Shown piece after piece: positions 29,063-37,860 of a DNA stretch of 56,081 nt. Every line of letters begins with the position of its first letter. Position 1 is the first letter of the stretch. A program made the translations under genes and the position numbers. The notes beneath the pieces are model-generated. The model was not told the DNA's origin. It did not search any database and worked only from the letters and a program-made list of their open reading frames with translations. Source of the stretch: Gammaproteobacteria bacterium (GTDB taxonomy: Bacteria > Pseudomonadota > Gammaproteobacteria > Beggiatoales > Beggiatoaceae). The DNA lies in contig QNES01000007.1 in the NCBI GenBank assembly GCA_003645255.1, positions 1 to 56,081 on the forward strand, read 5' to 3'.

Positions 29063-29566
29063 ATGCGTTTCAAATCTCAATTACTATCAACAATTATGTT
29101 GTTAGTATTTTTCACTGCCCCTGCGTCGGTATTGGCAGAACCACTTTTTTTCCCACCTATGGAATGTCCTACTTTTATTAATGAAGTGAACATTACTGAT
29201 ATTAAAGATTTTTATAAGGTGGGAGATAAATTAGACATAGGTGTACATGTAGCCTTTGATAGTGACAGCTCATATAAACAAGTTAATTTGTGGATTGTCA
29301 TTAGTATGCCTGGTGGTTTGTTGTATATGACAGGTGACATGATTAGTCCATTTTCACCTACCCCTATAGCATTCAGAGAATCTGTAGAACGCTTGAAAGA
29401 CGACTATGTGGTCTTTAGTAATTTTGAAATACCAGGAGGGCTGGGTGGTGATTACGTTATTTTCGCTTTCTTTACTAAAGAGAAGGTAAAAGATTTAGAT
29501 AATGTTTTTATGGCGATTGTATCCAATATAGCATCTGCAAATTTCACAATTAGTAATAATTGGTGA
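29063..29566 (+). CDS. small secreted protein, paralog A
   Basis: A 167-residue protein with a clear signal peptide (MRFKSQLLSTIMLLVFFTAP, cleaved near VLAEP). GAGGAAATG gives a good ribosome binding site. The mature part contains VGDKLDIGVHVAF, YKQVNLWIVISMP and GGDYVIFAFFTKEK. These align with the C-terminal domain of the next gene, so the two form a paralogous pair. No known family recognised. The beta-strand pattern suggests a small beta-sandwich. It may be a cell-surface or periplasmic protein. Confidence 0.7.
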   Translation: MRFKSQLLSTIMLLVFFTAPASVLAEPLFFPPMECPTFINEVNITDIKDFYKVGDKLDIGVHVAFDSDSSYKQVNLWIVISMPGGLLYMTGDMISPFSPTPIAFRESVERLKDDYVVFSNFEIPGGLGGDYVIFAFFTKEKVKDLDNVFMAIVSNIASANFTISNNW

Positions 29567-29594
29567 TTTGGTGATAATGTAGTATTCCTAATTT

Positions 29595-29617
29595 CGTGTG
29601 GTAGAAACTACCACACG
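29595..29617. terminator. hairpin between the two secreted paralogs
   Basis: CGTGTGGTAG and CTACCACACG make a perfect 10-bp stem with an AAA loop. The stem continues imperfectly into AATTT/GGAATT. There is no strong U-run, so termination would be weak, or it may protect the upstream message. Confidence 0.5.
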
Positions 29618-29641
29618 GAATTACTAAAGTAGAAAATCATT

Positions 29642-30397
29642 ATGAAAAAACAATTCATTGATTTATTTTTGCTTAGTTTAGTTTTTTTTATGGCATTAAG
29701 CCCGTTAGTAAAGGCTGAAGAAACCCTATTTGATGAACCACCACCTCCATTTTTACCTCCGTTTCCGTATGATGATTTTGAGAAACCAACTATACTTGAT
29801 GAAAATGGTGAACCTATCACTGGAGTAAAAAAAGAATGGTTTGAAAATGGTGAAAACTATGTCATGGATAACCCATATATGTATGGTTTGTATACATCTG
29901 ATGACGTAGATACAAGCTTTTCTGAGGGTATTTATGAAGGTGTTAATAATCCTCAAAATTATGAGTGGTTAGTGGGTAAGCCAGCAAGTACTGGATTAAG
30001 TATAACAGATTATAATAAAGAGCCAGATGATCGTGATGTGACACATTATTATGCTGGAGAAACAATTGATATCAGTGTTCGTGTACCAATTGACATGCCC
30101 TACTACAAACAAGTTGACTTGTGGGTTATTATTAAATTACCTTCTGGTGATTTTTTATATAAGGTTGACGATCCGTTTAATCCATTTGTATTTGATCCAC
30201 AAACAGCATTTATGAAATCAATACAAAACGTTGATGAAACTTACCAAATATTACAGTATCCTGTATCATCAAACATAAATGGGAATTTTACGATTTATGT
30301 TTTCTTCAACAAGGAAAAAAGCGGGCTTGAACATTTTTTTAGCACAATAAAGTCAAATATTGCTGTTTTTAAATTTACTATTATAAGTGATTTTTAA
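29642..30397 (+). CDS. small secreted protein, paralog B
   Basis: A 251-residue protein with a signal peptide (MKKQFIDLFLLSLVFFMALS, cleaved near VKAEE). A Pro/Glu-rich segment (EPPPPFLPPFPYDDFEKP) and a region of about 80 residues with no match come next. The C-terminal ~115 residues (YYAGETIDISVRVPID, YKQVDLWVIIKLPSGDFLY, FFNKEKSG) are related to the full mature part of paralog A. It lies 75 bp after paralog A, probably in the same transcript. Function unknown. Confidence 0.7.
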   Translation: MKKQFIDLFLLSLVFFMALSPLVKAEETLFDEPPPPFLPPFPYDDFEKPTILDENGEPITGVKKEWFENGENYVMDNPYMYGLYTSDDVDTSFSEGIYEGVNNPQNYEWLVGKPASTGLSITDYNKEPDDRDVTHYYAGETIDISVRVPIDMPYYKQVDLWVIIKLPSGDFLYKVDDPFNPFVFDPQTAFMKSIQNVDETYQILQYPVSSNINGNFTIYVFFNKEKSGLEHFFSTIKSNIAVFKFTIISDF

Positions 30398-30431
30398 ATC
30401 ACTCATAGCGAAACCTACCACATTGAGCAGT

Positions 30432-30749
30432 TTATACCACCGCCTCTTGCCATTCAATTGGTTTAATAAATTGATATCTCTGATGTTTTTCTTTGTCATT
30501 GATGATATGCCATAAATCAATTTTTAATTGCATGTTTAACCAATATTCAACACTGGTACCAAAAAGTCGGCTTAAACGAATGGCAATATCAGGCGTAATC
30601 CCTTCTTGGCTATTAACAATCTCATTAATCCTTTGAACCGGCACATCTATCCTATCAGCCAGGAGTGAAGGGGTTAGGTTAAGCGGTTGCATAAACTCTT
30701 CAAAGAGAATTTCACCAGGCGTAAAAGGTTTGCGTTTAGTGATGTTCAT
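30432..30749 (-). CDS. higA: HigA-family antitoxin / XRE regulator
   Basis: A 105-residue protein with the conserved opening HPGE-like segment (KPFTPGEILFEEFMQPLNLT) and an XRE helix-turn-helix including RINEIVNSQEGITPDIAIRL and FGTSVEYWLNMQ. GGAGCT at proper spacing supports ATG 30749. HigA neutralises the ribosome-dependent RNase HigB and represses the operon. The toxin gene upstream (30794-30967) appears to lack its N-terminus, so the module may be inactive. Confidence 0.9.
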   Translation of the reverse strand: MNITKRKPFTPGEILFEEFMQPLNLTPSLLADRIDVPVQRINEIVNSQEGITPDIAIRLSRLFGTSVEYWLNMQLKIDLWHIINDKEKHQRYQFIKPIEWQEAVV

Positions 30750-30793
30750 AACATAAGCTCCATTTTAATTATACTTCAAATTGGAAATTGTCA

Positions 30794-30967
30794 TTAATGA
30801 TATTGCTCCAGTGATACATTATAAATGTCACCTTCAGACCATCGAAAGATTAAACGCCAAGGACCATTGACTCGTATAGCCCAATAGCCCTTTAGTTCTC
30901 CTGTCAATTGATGAAGATGATTGCTTGGAGGATTTCGCAAATCATCTATACAAGTGGCTAAATCCAT
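30794..30967 (-). pseudogene. higB: truncated HigB-type toxin
   Basis: From ATG 30967 the 57-residue frame contains LRNPPSNHLHQLTGELKGYW, then AIRVNGPWRLIFRW and the C-terminal QYH. This is the C-terminal two thirds of HigB/RelE-type toxins, normally about 90 residues. A stop codon occurs in frame five codons upstream, and the usual first ~35 residues are not found. It lies 44 bp before higA, the standard order for HigBA. Likely non-functional unless the short form is active. Confidence 0.7.
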
Positions 30968-31027
30968 AGAGTCAGGTTTGATTCATAGAGTGTGACATTC
31001 ATTTAATCCGTGTAATCCTGTTCAAAA

Positions 31028-32335
31028 CTATTCTCCCGCCATAAACGCCTCAATCTCCGCCACCGTTTTCGGCAAATCTGCAGTTAATACTTCATGCCCT
31101 CCTTTTGTAACCAATATATCGTCTTCTATGCGAATACCGATATTCCACCATTTGTCAGATATATCATCCGCAGCCGAAATATAAATCCCCGGTTCCACCG
31201 TCAATACCATTCCCGGTTCTAAATCTCGCCAAGTTTCATCCACCTTATAATTGCCACCATCGTGGACATCCATGCCTAACCAATGACCGATACGGTGCAT
31301 ATAAAAGCGTTTGTAAGCTTCCTCTTCTATTAATGGCTCTAATTTACCCATCAATAATCCTAATTCTAAAAGCCCTTGAGTGACTACTTTTATTGCCGCT
31401 TGATAGACTTCAATCCACTTATTGCCAGGGTAAATTTTATTTAGAGCAGCCCGTTGTGCTTTGAGAACGAGTTCATAAATAGCCTTTTGCTCGTCCGTAA
31501 AGTGCCCATTGATAGGAAAAGTGCGTGTGATATCAGAAGCATAATGATTCAATTCCGCCCCCGCATCAATAAGTACCAATTCGCCATCGTTCAGCACATT
31601 ATCATTTTCTATATAGTGAAGCGTACAAGCATTCTTACCCCCTGCCACAATCGCTGGAAAGGCGGGAGAACGACAACCACTTCGCAGTAATTCATGGACA
31701 ATCTCTGCTTCCAATTCATATTCATATAAACCAGGGCGACAATATTGCATAGCCCGTTTATGAGCGTGGATAATAATTTTAGCAGCAGCACGTATGGCAT
31801 CCACTTCCACTTCCGTTTTACGCAAACGCATTTCATCTAAAACATAGTCTAAAGCGACTATTTCATGGGGTGGAACAACACCTTTGCGAACATACCCACG
31901 AAGTTGGTTCACCCATTCCATCATTTTCTCGTCAAAATCTTGATAATAACCCATTGGATAGTATAAACGGCGACAACTTTCCATGATGCCAGGCACAATA
32001 TCATCAATGTCAGTAATGGGAAAAGCATCATCAGCACCATATATTTCACAAGCCCCTTCTAAGCCTGCACGGTTACCATGCCAAGTTTCTTTCTCCAGGT
32101 CCTTTTCACGGCAAAATAATAAATATTGCCCTTGTTCACGGTGCGGCACAATGACAGCCAATGCCTCTGGCTCCGGGAAACCAGTCAGATAATAAAAATA
32201 ACTATCCTGATGATAAGGATAATGTACATCACGGTTACGGATTTTTTCAGGTGCTGCCGGTAAAATGGCGATACTCTCTTTCCCTAAAATGTCAATTAAT
32301 TTTTGACGACGGCGTTTAAATTCACTTTTATCCAT
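31028..32335 (-). CDS. pepP: Xaa-Pro aminopeptidase P
   Basis: A 435-residue M24B peptidase that removes N-terminal residues preceding proline. It has an N-terminal creatinase-like domain and a C-terminal pita-bread fold carrying the two-metal site: LIDAGAELNHYASDITRTFP (two Asp), MHRIGHWLGMDVHD (His), LTVEPGIYI (Glu) and GIRIEDDILV (Glu). Its start overlaps the ygfB stop by 8 bases, the standard ygfB-pepP arrangement. The ubiH/ubiI genes that follow pepP in many gammaproteobacteria are absent. Confidence 0.96.
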   Translation of the reverse strand: MDKSEFKRRRQKLIDILGKESIAILPAAPEKIRNRDVHYPYHQDSYFYYLTGFPEPEALAVIVPHREQGQYLLFCREKDLEKETWHGNRAGLEGACEIYGADDAFPITDIDDIVPGIMESCRRLYYPMGYYQDFDEKMMEWVNQLRGYVRKGVVPPHEIVALDYVLDEMRLRKTEVEVDAIRAAAKIIIHAHKRAMQYCRPGLYEYELEAEIVHELLRSGCRSPAFPAIVAGGKNACTLHYIENDNVLNDGELVLIDAGAELNHYASDITRTFPINGHFTDEQKAIYELVLKAQRAALNKIYPGNKWIEVYQAAIKVVTQGLLELGLLMGKLEPLIEEEAYKRFYMHRIGHWLGMDVHDGGNYKVDETWRDLEPGMVLTVEPGIYISAADDISDKWWNIGIRIEDDILVTKGGHEVLTADLPKTVAEIEAFMAGE

Positions 32336-32876
32336 TTACTTCACCATTTATTTCACTTGTTTGAGTTAGCTCTTCATATAAGTTTATAACTCCCACTTTT
32401 ATATATTCAACCACTTGCATATAATCTTCTTCCAGCTCTTCCTCATCAGAAGCGGGTGCAATTTGTGAAATAGAAATGACATCATTAACAAATCCTCTGG
32501 TATCCTCTTTCAAAGTTTCTGTTTCAATGCCCATTAGCCCTAAGCCAAACAATAATCCTTCACACCATCCCCCTAATGCCTGAGTTCGCTCCGATAGGGA
32601 AATCTCATCAGCCGGCAATAAGGGCATAAATTCACAATTAAAGGAATTTAATTGTTCTAACGTATAATTTTTGACTAATACTAACTGTTGCTGGCATTGA
32701 GAAGCTAAACCATCATTAACAGCCGTTTCACCCAGCACATGTTTTAGCCATATATCAGAAGAAAAAGGCTGCGAAGTACATAATAAACCACATAAAATGC
32801 CATGTGTTTCTGCGGCTGACATTAAAGCACCAACGTGCTCTAGGGATTTATTCAACAATTCATAAATTTCATCCAT
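32328..32876 (-). CDS. ygfB: YgfB/UPF0149 family protein
   Basis: A 182-residue helical protein with the family features: AAETHGILCGLLC near residues 21-33, GWCEGLLFGLGLM near 107 and the acidic C-terminal EEDYMQVVEYIKVGVINLYE. UPF0149 proteins are nearly always encoded upstream of pepP, as here with an 8-base overlap. In some species YgfB modulates regulators; a precise role is not general. Confidence 0.9.
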   Translation of the reverse strand: MDEIYELLNKSLEHVGALMSAAETHGILCGLLCTSQPFSSDIWLKHVLGETAVNDGLASQCQQQLVLVKNYTLEQLNSFNCEFMPLLPADEISLSERTQALGGWCEGLLFGLGLMGIETETLKEDTRGFVNDVISISQIAPASDEEELEEDYMQVVEYIKVGVINLYEELTQTSEINGEVNG

Positions 32877-32912
32877 ATTATATTACCTTTTTTTCCAAAA
32901 AATCAGCTAAAA

Positions 32913-32943
32913 AAATCCGATTTTTGGAAAAAATCGGATTTCT
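32913..32943. repeat. AAATCCG-type hairpin
   Basis: AAATCCGATTTTTGG then AAAAAATCGGATTTCT. Its right end is 3 bp from the ung stop codon, inside the probable operon between ung and ygfB. Confidence 0.78.
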
Positions 32944-32945
32944 AA

Positions 32946-33635
32946 TTACCAATTAATGGGTTGTTTATCATATTGTTCCAAATAATAATTGGTTTGACTG
33001 AAATGCTGGCTACCGAAAAATTTTTTAGCCGATAAGGGCGAGGGATGAGCCGTTTTTAAAACCAGGTGTTTCTCTTCATCAATAATCTTGCCCTTTTCTT
33101 GAGCATAATTGCCCCAGAGTAAAAACACGACTTTATCTTTTCGTTCGGAAATCAAACGAATCACGGCATTAGTAAATTGTTCCCAACCTTTATTACGATG
33201 CGATGCGGCTTTATTCGCTCTAACAGTCAGGATTGCATTTAGCAATAATACGCCTTGTTCAGCCCAGCGTTCTAAGTTGCCCGATGTTGGCATTTCTTGC
33301 CCTAAATCGCTTTGAATTTCCTTGAAAATATTTTTCAAAGAAGGCGGTATTTTCACACCCTCATTGACGGAAAAACAAAGTCCATTTGCTTGCCCTTCAC
33401 CATGATAGGGGTCCTGTCCAAGAATAACGACTTTCACCTCATCAAAATGGCATTTTGAAAACGCATTTAAAATCAATGGGTTAGGTGGATAAAGGGTTTG
33501 TGTGTTCGCTTCTTCATCAAGAAAAGCAAGCAGTTTTTGAAAATACACTTTTTCAAATTCGCTCGCTAATTCGTTTTTCCAAGATGGAACAAGTTGTGTT
33601 TGTATATTCATCGTTGTAAAAACTACGTTTCCCAT
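32946..33635 (-). CDS. ung: uracil-DNA glycosylase
   Basis: A family 1 UDG of about 221-229 residues that removes uracil from DNA. The water-activating loop GQDPYHGEGQANGLCFSV and the Leu-intercalation loop HPSPLSAKKFFGSQHF are intact. Two starts are possible: the Met at 33635 with GGAGA very close to it, or the Met at 33611 (MNIQTQLVPSWK), which fits the family N-terminus better. It lies in the same-direction run esterase-galU-ung-ygfB-pepP. Confidence 0.96.
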   Translation of the reverse strand: MGNVVFTTMNIQTQLVPSWKNELASEFEKVYFQKLLAFLDEEANTQTLYPPNPLILNAFSKCHFDEVKVVILGQDPYHGEGQANGLCFSVNEGVKIPPSLKNIFKEIQSDLGQEMPTSGNLERWAEQGVLLLNAILTVRANKAASHRNKGWEQFTNAVIRLISERKDKVVFLLWGNYAQEKGKIIDEEKHLVLKTAHPSPLSAKKFFGSQHFSQTNYYLEQYDKQPINW

Positions 33636-33648
33636 TCTCCATTCAAAA

Positions 33649-34542
33649 TTAGAAATTTTTTTGACAAATACTTAACAAATGTTCTTTAAACGCTTCGCGT
33701 AAATTTGGATGTTGTAAAGCATAATCAATTGTCGCCGTCAAATAGCCCAATTTATTGCCGCAATCATAACGTACACCTTCAAATTGACAAGCTAACACTT
33801 CTTCTTCTGCTAACAATAGGGCAATTGCATCGGTTAGTTGAATTTCCCCGCCTGCTCCTTTTTCTATTTTTTCCAAATGGTTGAAAATCGCTGGTGTGAG
33901 TAGATAACGTCCTACCACTGCCAGCGTAGAAGGGGCTTTATCCGGTGACGGTTTTTCAACAATGCTATTGATTTTCAACACGCCTTCATACAACAAGTTA
34001 GGTTCGATAATACCATAGCGGTTAGTTTCTGCCTTTTGAACATTTTCAACCGCAATCACGCTACAATGCTGTTTTTCATAAACATTAACCATTTGCGATA
34101 AACAAGATTGTTCTTGTCCATCAATTAAATCATCAGCCAAAATCACGGCAAATGGTTCATCACCCACCACCGGCTTCGCACAGAGTACCGCATCACCTAG
34201 CCCTAATGCCTCTTGTTGGCGAATATAAATACAGGATACACCTTCGGGTACAATATGCTTCGTGAGGTCCAACAAATCATATTTGCCACGCCGTTTTAAT
34301 TCATCCTCTAGTTCTTGATTTTTATCAAAGTGATCTTCAATCGCACGCTTACTACTACTTGTCACGAAAATCAATTGTTCAATACCAGCGGCAATAGCCT
34401 CTTCAGCAGCATATTGAATAAGAGGCTTATCAACAATAGGTAACATCTCTTTAGGGCTGGCTTTAGTCGCCGGTAAAAACCGTGTACCTAAACCAGCTAC
34501 CGGAAAGACGGCTTTACGAATGTTTTTTCTGAATTTTTTCAT
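33649..34542 (-). CDS. galU: UTP-glucose-1-phosphate uridylyltransferase
   Basis: A 297-residue enzyme making UDP-glucose for polysaccharide and envelope glycan synthesis. The nucleotide-binding segment VFPVAGLGTRFLPATKASPK, then EMLPIVDKPLIQY, and the later VEKPSPDKAPS are typical. I use ATG 34542 because it matches the family N-terminus; ATG 34566 with AGG upstream is a possible earlier start. It ends 13 bp before the ung coding region, so the two are probably co-transcribed. Confidence 0.95.
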   Translation of the reverse strand: MKKFRKNIRKAVFPVAGLGTRFLPATKASPKEMLPIVDKPLIQYAAEEAIAAGIEQLIFVTSSSKRAIEDHFDKNQELEDELKRRGKYDLLDLTKHIVPEGVSCIYIRQQEALGLGDAVLCAKPVVGDEPFAVILADDLIDGQEQSCLSQMVNVYEKQHCSVIAVENVQKAETNRYGIIEPNLLYEGVLKINSIVEKPSPDKAPSTLAVVGRYLLTPAIFNHLEKIEKGAGGEIQLTDAIALLLAEEEVLACQFEGVRYDCGNKLGYLTATIDYALQHPNLREAFKEHLLSICQKNF

Positions 34543-34591
34543 GATTAAATCTTTTCTGTTTTTCATCAAACCTAATATCTACATTTTTGAA

Positions 34592-35257
34592 TCATGCCAA
34601 CCTAGCACTTAACCATTGACTAATATCAACGATTTCTGCGGCATTGACACTATGTTGCATACTATAACTATGCCATTCTACTTCATAGCCCAGTTTTTCT
34701 AGCTGTGCACGACTACGTTCCCCATGGCTAAAAGAAATAACGGGATCGTCTTGTCCATGAGCCATGAAAATAGGAATTTGACAATTAGCGGTGTGCATTT
34801 CTTTTTCCACCGTATCAGCTAATGGCAAATAAGCAGAAAGTACCATAATACCAGCGAGTGGAAAGGCATATCGTAAGCCCGTATGCAATGCAATGACCCC
34901 ACCTTGAGAAAATCCTGCTAAAACAATACGTTGCGTTGAAATACCGCGCTCAATCTCCTGGGATACATACTGACAAAGGATTTGTTCAGAATCATGTATA
35001 CCTTGGGTATCTTGCCGGGCAGGCAGTTCCATTGCAATCACATCATACCAACCTGGCATCACCATACCACAGTTAATAGTAATCGGGCGATGTGGCGCGT
35101 GTGGAAAAATAAAGCGCGTGTGGCGCGTAAGTGTATGCGACAATTCTTGAACAATTGGTTCAAAATCATGCCCATTCGCCCCTAAACCATGCAGCCAAAT
35201 CACACTTGCATTAGCCGGTTCAGTGGGTTCTATAACGACGGCATTCGTATTATTCAT
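34592..35257 (-). CDS. carboxylesterase / acyl-protein thioesterase-like hydrolase
   Basis: A 221-residue alpha/beta hydrolase of the phospholipase/carboxylesterase family. LHGLGANGHDFEP carries the oxyanion hole, GFSQGGVIALHTGL the nucleophile Ser, HGQDDPVI the Asp, and QHSVNAAEI the His. This is the EstB/YpfH-like group that cleaves short-chain esters or thioesters in the cytoplasm. It is the first gene of the run leading to pepP, about 25 bp before galU. Confidence 0.93.
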   Translation of the reverse strand: MNNTNAVVIEPTEPANASVIWLHGLGANGHDFEPIVQELSHTLTRHTRFIFPHAPHRPITINCGMVMPGWYDVIAMELPARQDTQGIHDSEQILCQYVSQEIERGISTQRIVLAGFSQGGVIALHTGLRYAFPLAGIMVLSAYLPLADTVEKEMHTANCQIPIFMAHGQDDPVISFSHGERSRAQLEKLGYEVEWHSYSMQHSVNAAEIVDISQWLSARLA

Positions 35258-35302
35258 ATTAGTTTTAATTTTAAGCTTTTAGGAGTGACGCACCCATTTT
35301 TA

Positions 35303-35335
35303 AGAAATACTCTTTTTCAAAAAAATAGTATTTCT
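35303..35335. repeat. AGAAATACT-type hairpin
   Basis: AGAAATACTCTTTTT and AAAAAATAGTATTTCT, upstream of the esterase and in the divergent gap to the glycosyltransferase. Confidence 0.75.
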
Positions 35336-35445
35336 AAATAACTTATTTTTGAAATCATTAGCAAAAGTTATTGTCTTTAAAGTATTATATTTTATTCTAT
35401 CATATTTCGTAACGACTCAATCTTACTACTCAACCTTAGCGTATT

Positions 35446-35477
35446 AAAAATACTATTTTTCAAAAAATAGTATTTTT
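35446..35477. repeat. AAAATACT-type hairpin
   Basis: AAAAATACTATTTTT and AAAAATAGTATTTTT arms with a CA centre. It is the second copy in this 240-bp divergent gap and lies 22 bp before the glycosyltransferase start. Confidence 0.75.
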
Positions 35478-35499
35478 TTACATAAATATCTTAAAAAAA

Positions 35500-36411
35500 A
35501 TGAAAACGCTCGCTTTAGTCGTTTCCTATAATGGCGAAAAAACAATTTGCAGTGCATTAAATTCATGCCTCACGGATGAACATGTATCTGATCTTTCCCT
35601 ATTAATCATTGATAATGCCTCAACGGATGGCACTATCACCGCAATCCAATCCCTTAATCTTAATCAACTTAATATTATCCAAATGCCCCGCAATGTTGGG
35701 GTAGCAACCGCCTATAATCTAGGATTAAAAAAAGCTAAAGAATTAGGTGCCAAATGGTTATTTTTGCTGGATCAGGATAGTGTTTGCTTACATTGTTGCT
35801 TAAATAATTTGTTGGAAGAAGCTAATTTGCTGGAAAAACAGGGAAAGCCAGTCGGTGCGGTATGTGCAAATATACAGAGTTGGTTCTTTCCTGATTGTAC
35901 TCACTTTCCATACTATTGGGAGGGCAATTCACTGGTAACGGCGCACCAAAGTATAGAATCTTCATCTGAAATAGTTATTCCCATAGATTCATCGCTCAGC
36001 TCCGGCACCCTTTATAATGTGGAAGCACTAAATGCAATTGGGGGATTTCGAGAGGATTATTTTATAGATTTTGTGGATCATGAATGTCATATACGTTTAC
36101 ACCAGGCGGGTTGGAAACTTTGGTGGCATAAACATGCGATACTTTATCATCGACTAGGAATCTTTCAAAAAATGACGGATGAGGGATTATGGATTGAACA
36201 TCAGCCCTATCGTTATTATTATATGGCTAGAAATATGTTTGAAGGGCAGCGCCGTCTGGGTGGAAAACCAGCAGCAGCGCGTTTTGTCAAGCGGGATTTG
36301 TTTGGACATATACAACGTCTGTGGCGATATGGAAAAAGTCCATTGAAAAGTAGTTTTTTTCTGATAAGGGGTATCATAGATGGATTTTTGGGCAGAATGG
36401 GTCCACGCTAG
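35500..36411 (+). CDS. GT2 glycosyltransferase, rhamnosyltransferase-like
   Basis: A 303-residue GT-A enzyme. It starts with TLALVVSYNGEKTICSALNS and has IIDNASTDGT, the metal site LLDQDS (DxD-like) and the acceptor-side segment FIDFVDHECHIRLHQAGWKL. This pattern fits WbbL/RfbN-type rhamnosyltransferases acting in O-antigen or capsule assembly from a dTDP-sugar. No sugar-nucleotide or polysaccharide genes are adjacent. The start has no strong ribosome binding site, only an A-rich tract. Confidence 0.9.
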   Translation: MKTLALVVSYNGEKTICSALNSCLTDEHVSDLSLLIIDNASTDGTITAIQSLNLNQLNIIQMPRNVGVATAYNLGLKKAKELGAKWLFLLDQDSVCLHCCLNNLLEEANLLEKQGKPVGAVCANIQSWFFPDCTHFPYYWEGNSLVTAHQSIESSSEIVIPIDSSLSSGTLYNVEALNAIGGFREDYFIDFVDHECHIRLHQAGWKLWWHKHAILYHRLGIFQKMTDEGLWIEHQPYRYYYMARNMFEGQRRLGGKPAAARFVKRDLFGHIQRLWRYGKSPLKSSFFLIRGIIDGFLGRMGPR

Positions 36412-36435
36412 ATAAATTTGATATACTTAATTGCC

Positions 36436-37644
36436 CTAACCTAAATTAGCAACCTCGTTCAAGCCATTGACAAAGGCAGATAAACTAGCGCGTGGCATCA
36501 TTACCAACTGCTTGGCATTGTGTTTACAATAGCGTTTGACTTTATTCATCGCCTCGTGGCTGATACAATCCAGTGGACATAGCACCGCATCTGCCTGACA
36601 AAGATTTGATTCTAATTTAAAATGACTTTCTTCGCGCCCACCATCGTGATAGATAAAATGACCGTTATATTGTTCAACTAAATGATTGAAATGGCGGGAT
36701 ATGCCTTTTCTACCCCCGACAAAGAGAATACAACGACCACACAAATTAGGGCAGTTTTTGCATCCCAAACATTCAGAACATTCCGTATTTAATAGATGAG
36801 ATAAACTGGTTTCTAAACTATCACGTTCTTGGCAAGTTTGCTCCAAGGCTTGTTCTAAACTCAAATGACGATCTTCGGCAGATTGGGCATAAGATTTCCA
36901 CTGTTCTACCCGATTTGCCAGATGTTTCGCCTGTATTTGCTCAACCGTCAATTGAGTGGCAAATTCCTTCACCTTTTTCCTGAGTTGTTCTACCAAATGC
37001 TCTTTTTCATAAGCTTCTAATTGCGTTTGAACATGCTGTAACTTATTTTCGGTTGCGCCCGCCGTTTTTAAACGGTTATTTAATACACAAATCATCTCAT
37101 CTTTTTCATTTAAACGCTTTTGGGTATTGACACGAAGATCGGAAACCTGCTTTTCTAATTCTTTAGTCCGCTGCCGTAATTGGCTAAGTTCCAACATATC
37201 CACACGAATAGAAGCACCTGATAAGTGTGAGAGCATATGTATTTCACCATAAATTTCATCCAGCAACTCTTTAGAAATAACAGGGTGTGTCACCATAGCC
37301 CAATAGGCACCAGCCACTTCGCCACTTTTAAGGGCTTCTTGCCAGTTCGTTTTTAAAATTTCTACACAGCGTATTTTAGCAAATCGCCGAATGACAGCTT
37401 GGTGCTTCTTATCAAGATATTTTTGAAGCCGCCGATTAGTATAAGATGATTCACTCGCAATATTCACAAAAACGCTATGCAAATCATGATCACTCGAAGT
37501 TGACTTGATAGACAGTTTTAACTGGCGAACCATTTTTCGCAGTTCATCTAAAGTCAAACAAGTACCAATCACACTGCAATGAAAATGTGTCGCTAATTGG
37601 TTTAATTTGGTACGCTGTGTTTGTCTATTTATTAGTAAGTTCAT
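36436..37644 (-). CDS. DUF2325 protein with coiled coil and Cys cluster
   Basis: A 402-residue protein from ATG 37644 (MNLLINRQT). A longer frame would run into repeat sequence. The N-terminal ~150 residues are helical. Residues about 155-285 form a long coiled coil. A Cys cluster reads CSECLGCKNCPNLCGRC near 295, and the C-terminal ~100 residues are DUF2325 (CILFVGGRKGISRHFNHLVE, YHDGGREESH). DUF2325 proteins have no settled function. The Cys cluster could bind zinc or an iron-sulfur centre. It is the last gene after ftnA and the 48-residue Cys-rich peptide in one direction, suggesting an iron or redox link. Confidence 0.82.
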   Translation of the reverse strand: MNLLINRQTQRTKLNQLATHFHCSVIGTCLTLDELRKMVRQLKLSIKSTSSDHDLHSVFVNIASESSYTNRRLQKYLDKKHQAVIRRFAKIRCVEILKTNWQEALKSGEVAGAYWAMVTHPVISKELLDEIYGEIHMLSHLSGASIRVDMLELSQLRQRTKELEKQVSDLRVNTQKRLNEKDEMICVLNNRLKTAGATENKLQHVQTQLEAYEKEHLVEQLRKKVKEFATQLTVEQIQAKHLANRVEQWKSYAQSAEDRHLSLEQALEQTCQERDSLETSLSHLLNTECSECLGCKNCPNLCGRCILFVGGRKGISRHFNHLVEQYNGHFIYHDGGREESHFKLESNLCQADAVLCPLDCISHEAMNKVKRYCKHNAKQLVMMPRASLSAFVNGLNEVANLG

Positions 37645-37692
37645 AACAGATTTTAAAAAAATAGGATTTCTAGCATATCTGACAAGCAATAT

Positions 37693-37839
37693 CTAATTCT
37701 TTCTATTCTTATTAGATGAACATCTGGAACAATTTTCACATTGACCGGAACAAGCATGTTTATCATTGGATTTATGTTGTCCATTAGCCAATTTAATGGG
37801 TTTGATAGAAACCGTTTTTCGAGTACAATCAGACATCAT
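37693..37839 (-). CDS. 48-residue Cys-rich peptide
   Basis: ATG 37839 (or the second ATG at 37836) is preceded by AGAGAAGA about 6 nt away, and the frame ends with TAG at 37693. The peptide is basic with Cys at positions 5, 30, 34, 37 and 40. The last four make the motif CSGQCENCSRC, closely resembling the Cys cluster of the downstream DUF2325 protein (CSECLGCKNCPNLCGRC). It sits 48 bp before the DUF2325 start and 100 bp after ftnA. It probably binds a metal ion or cluster. I know no family for it. Confidence 0.65.
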   Translation of the reverse strand: MMSDCTRKTVSIKPIKLANGQHKSNDKHACSGQCENCSRCSSNKNRKN

Positions 37840-37860
37840 AAAAATCTTCTCTTATGTTAA

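Noticed and set aside
35500-36411. Polysaccharide cluster around the glycosyltransferase and galU
   Set aside because: The two genes are on opposite strands and no other sugar-nucleotide, flippase or polymerase gene is present.
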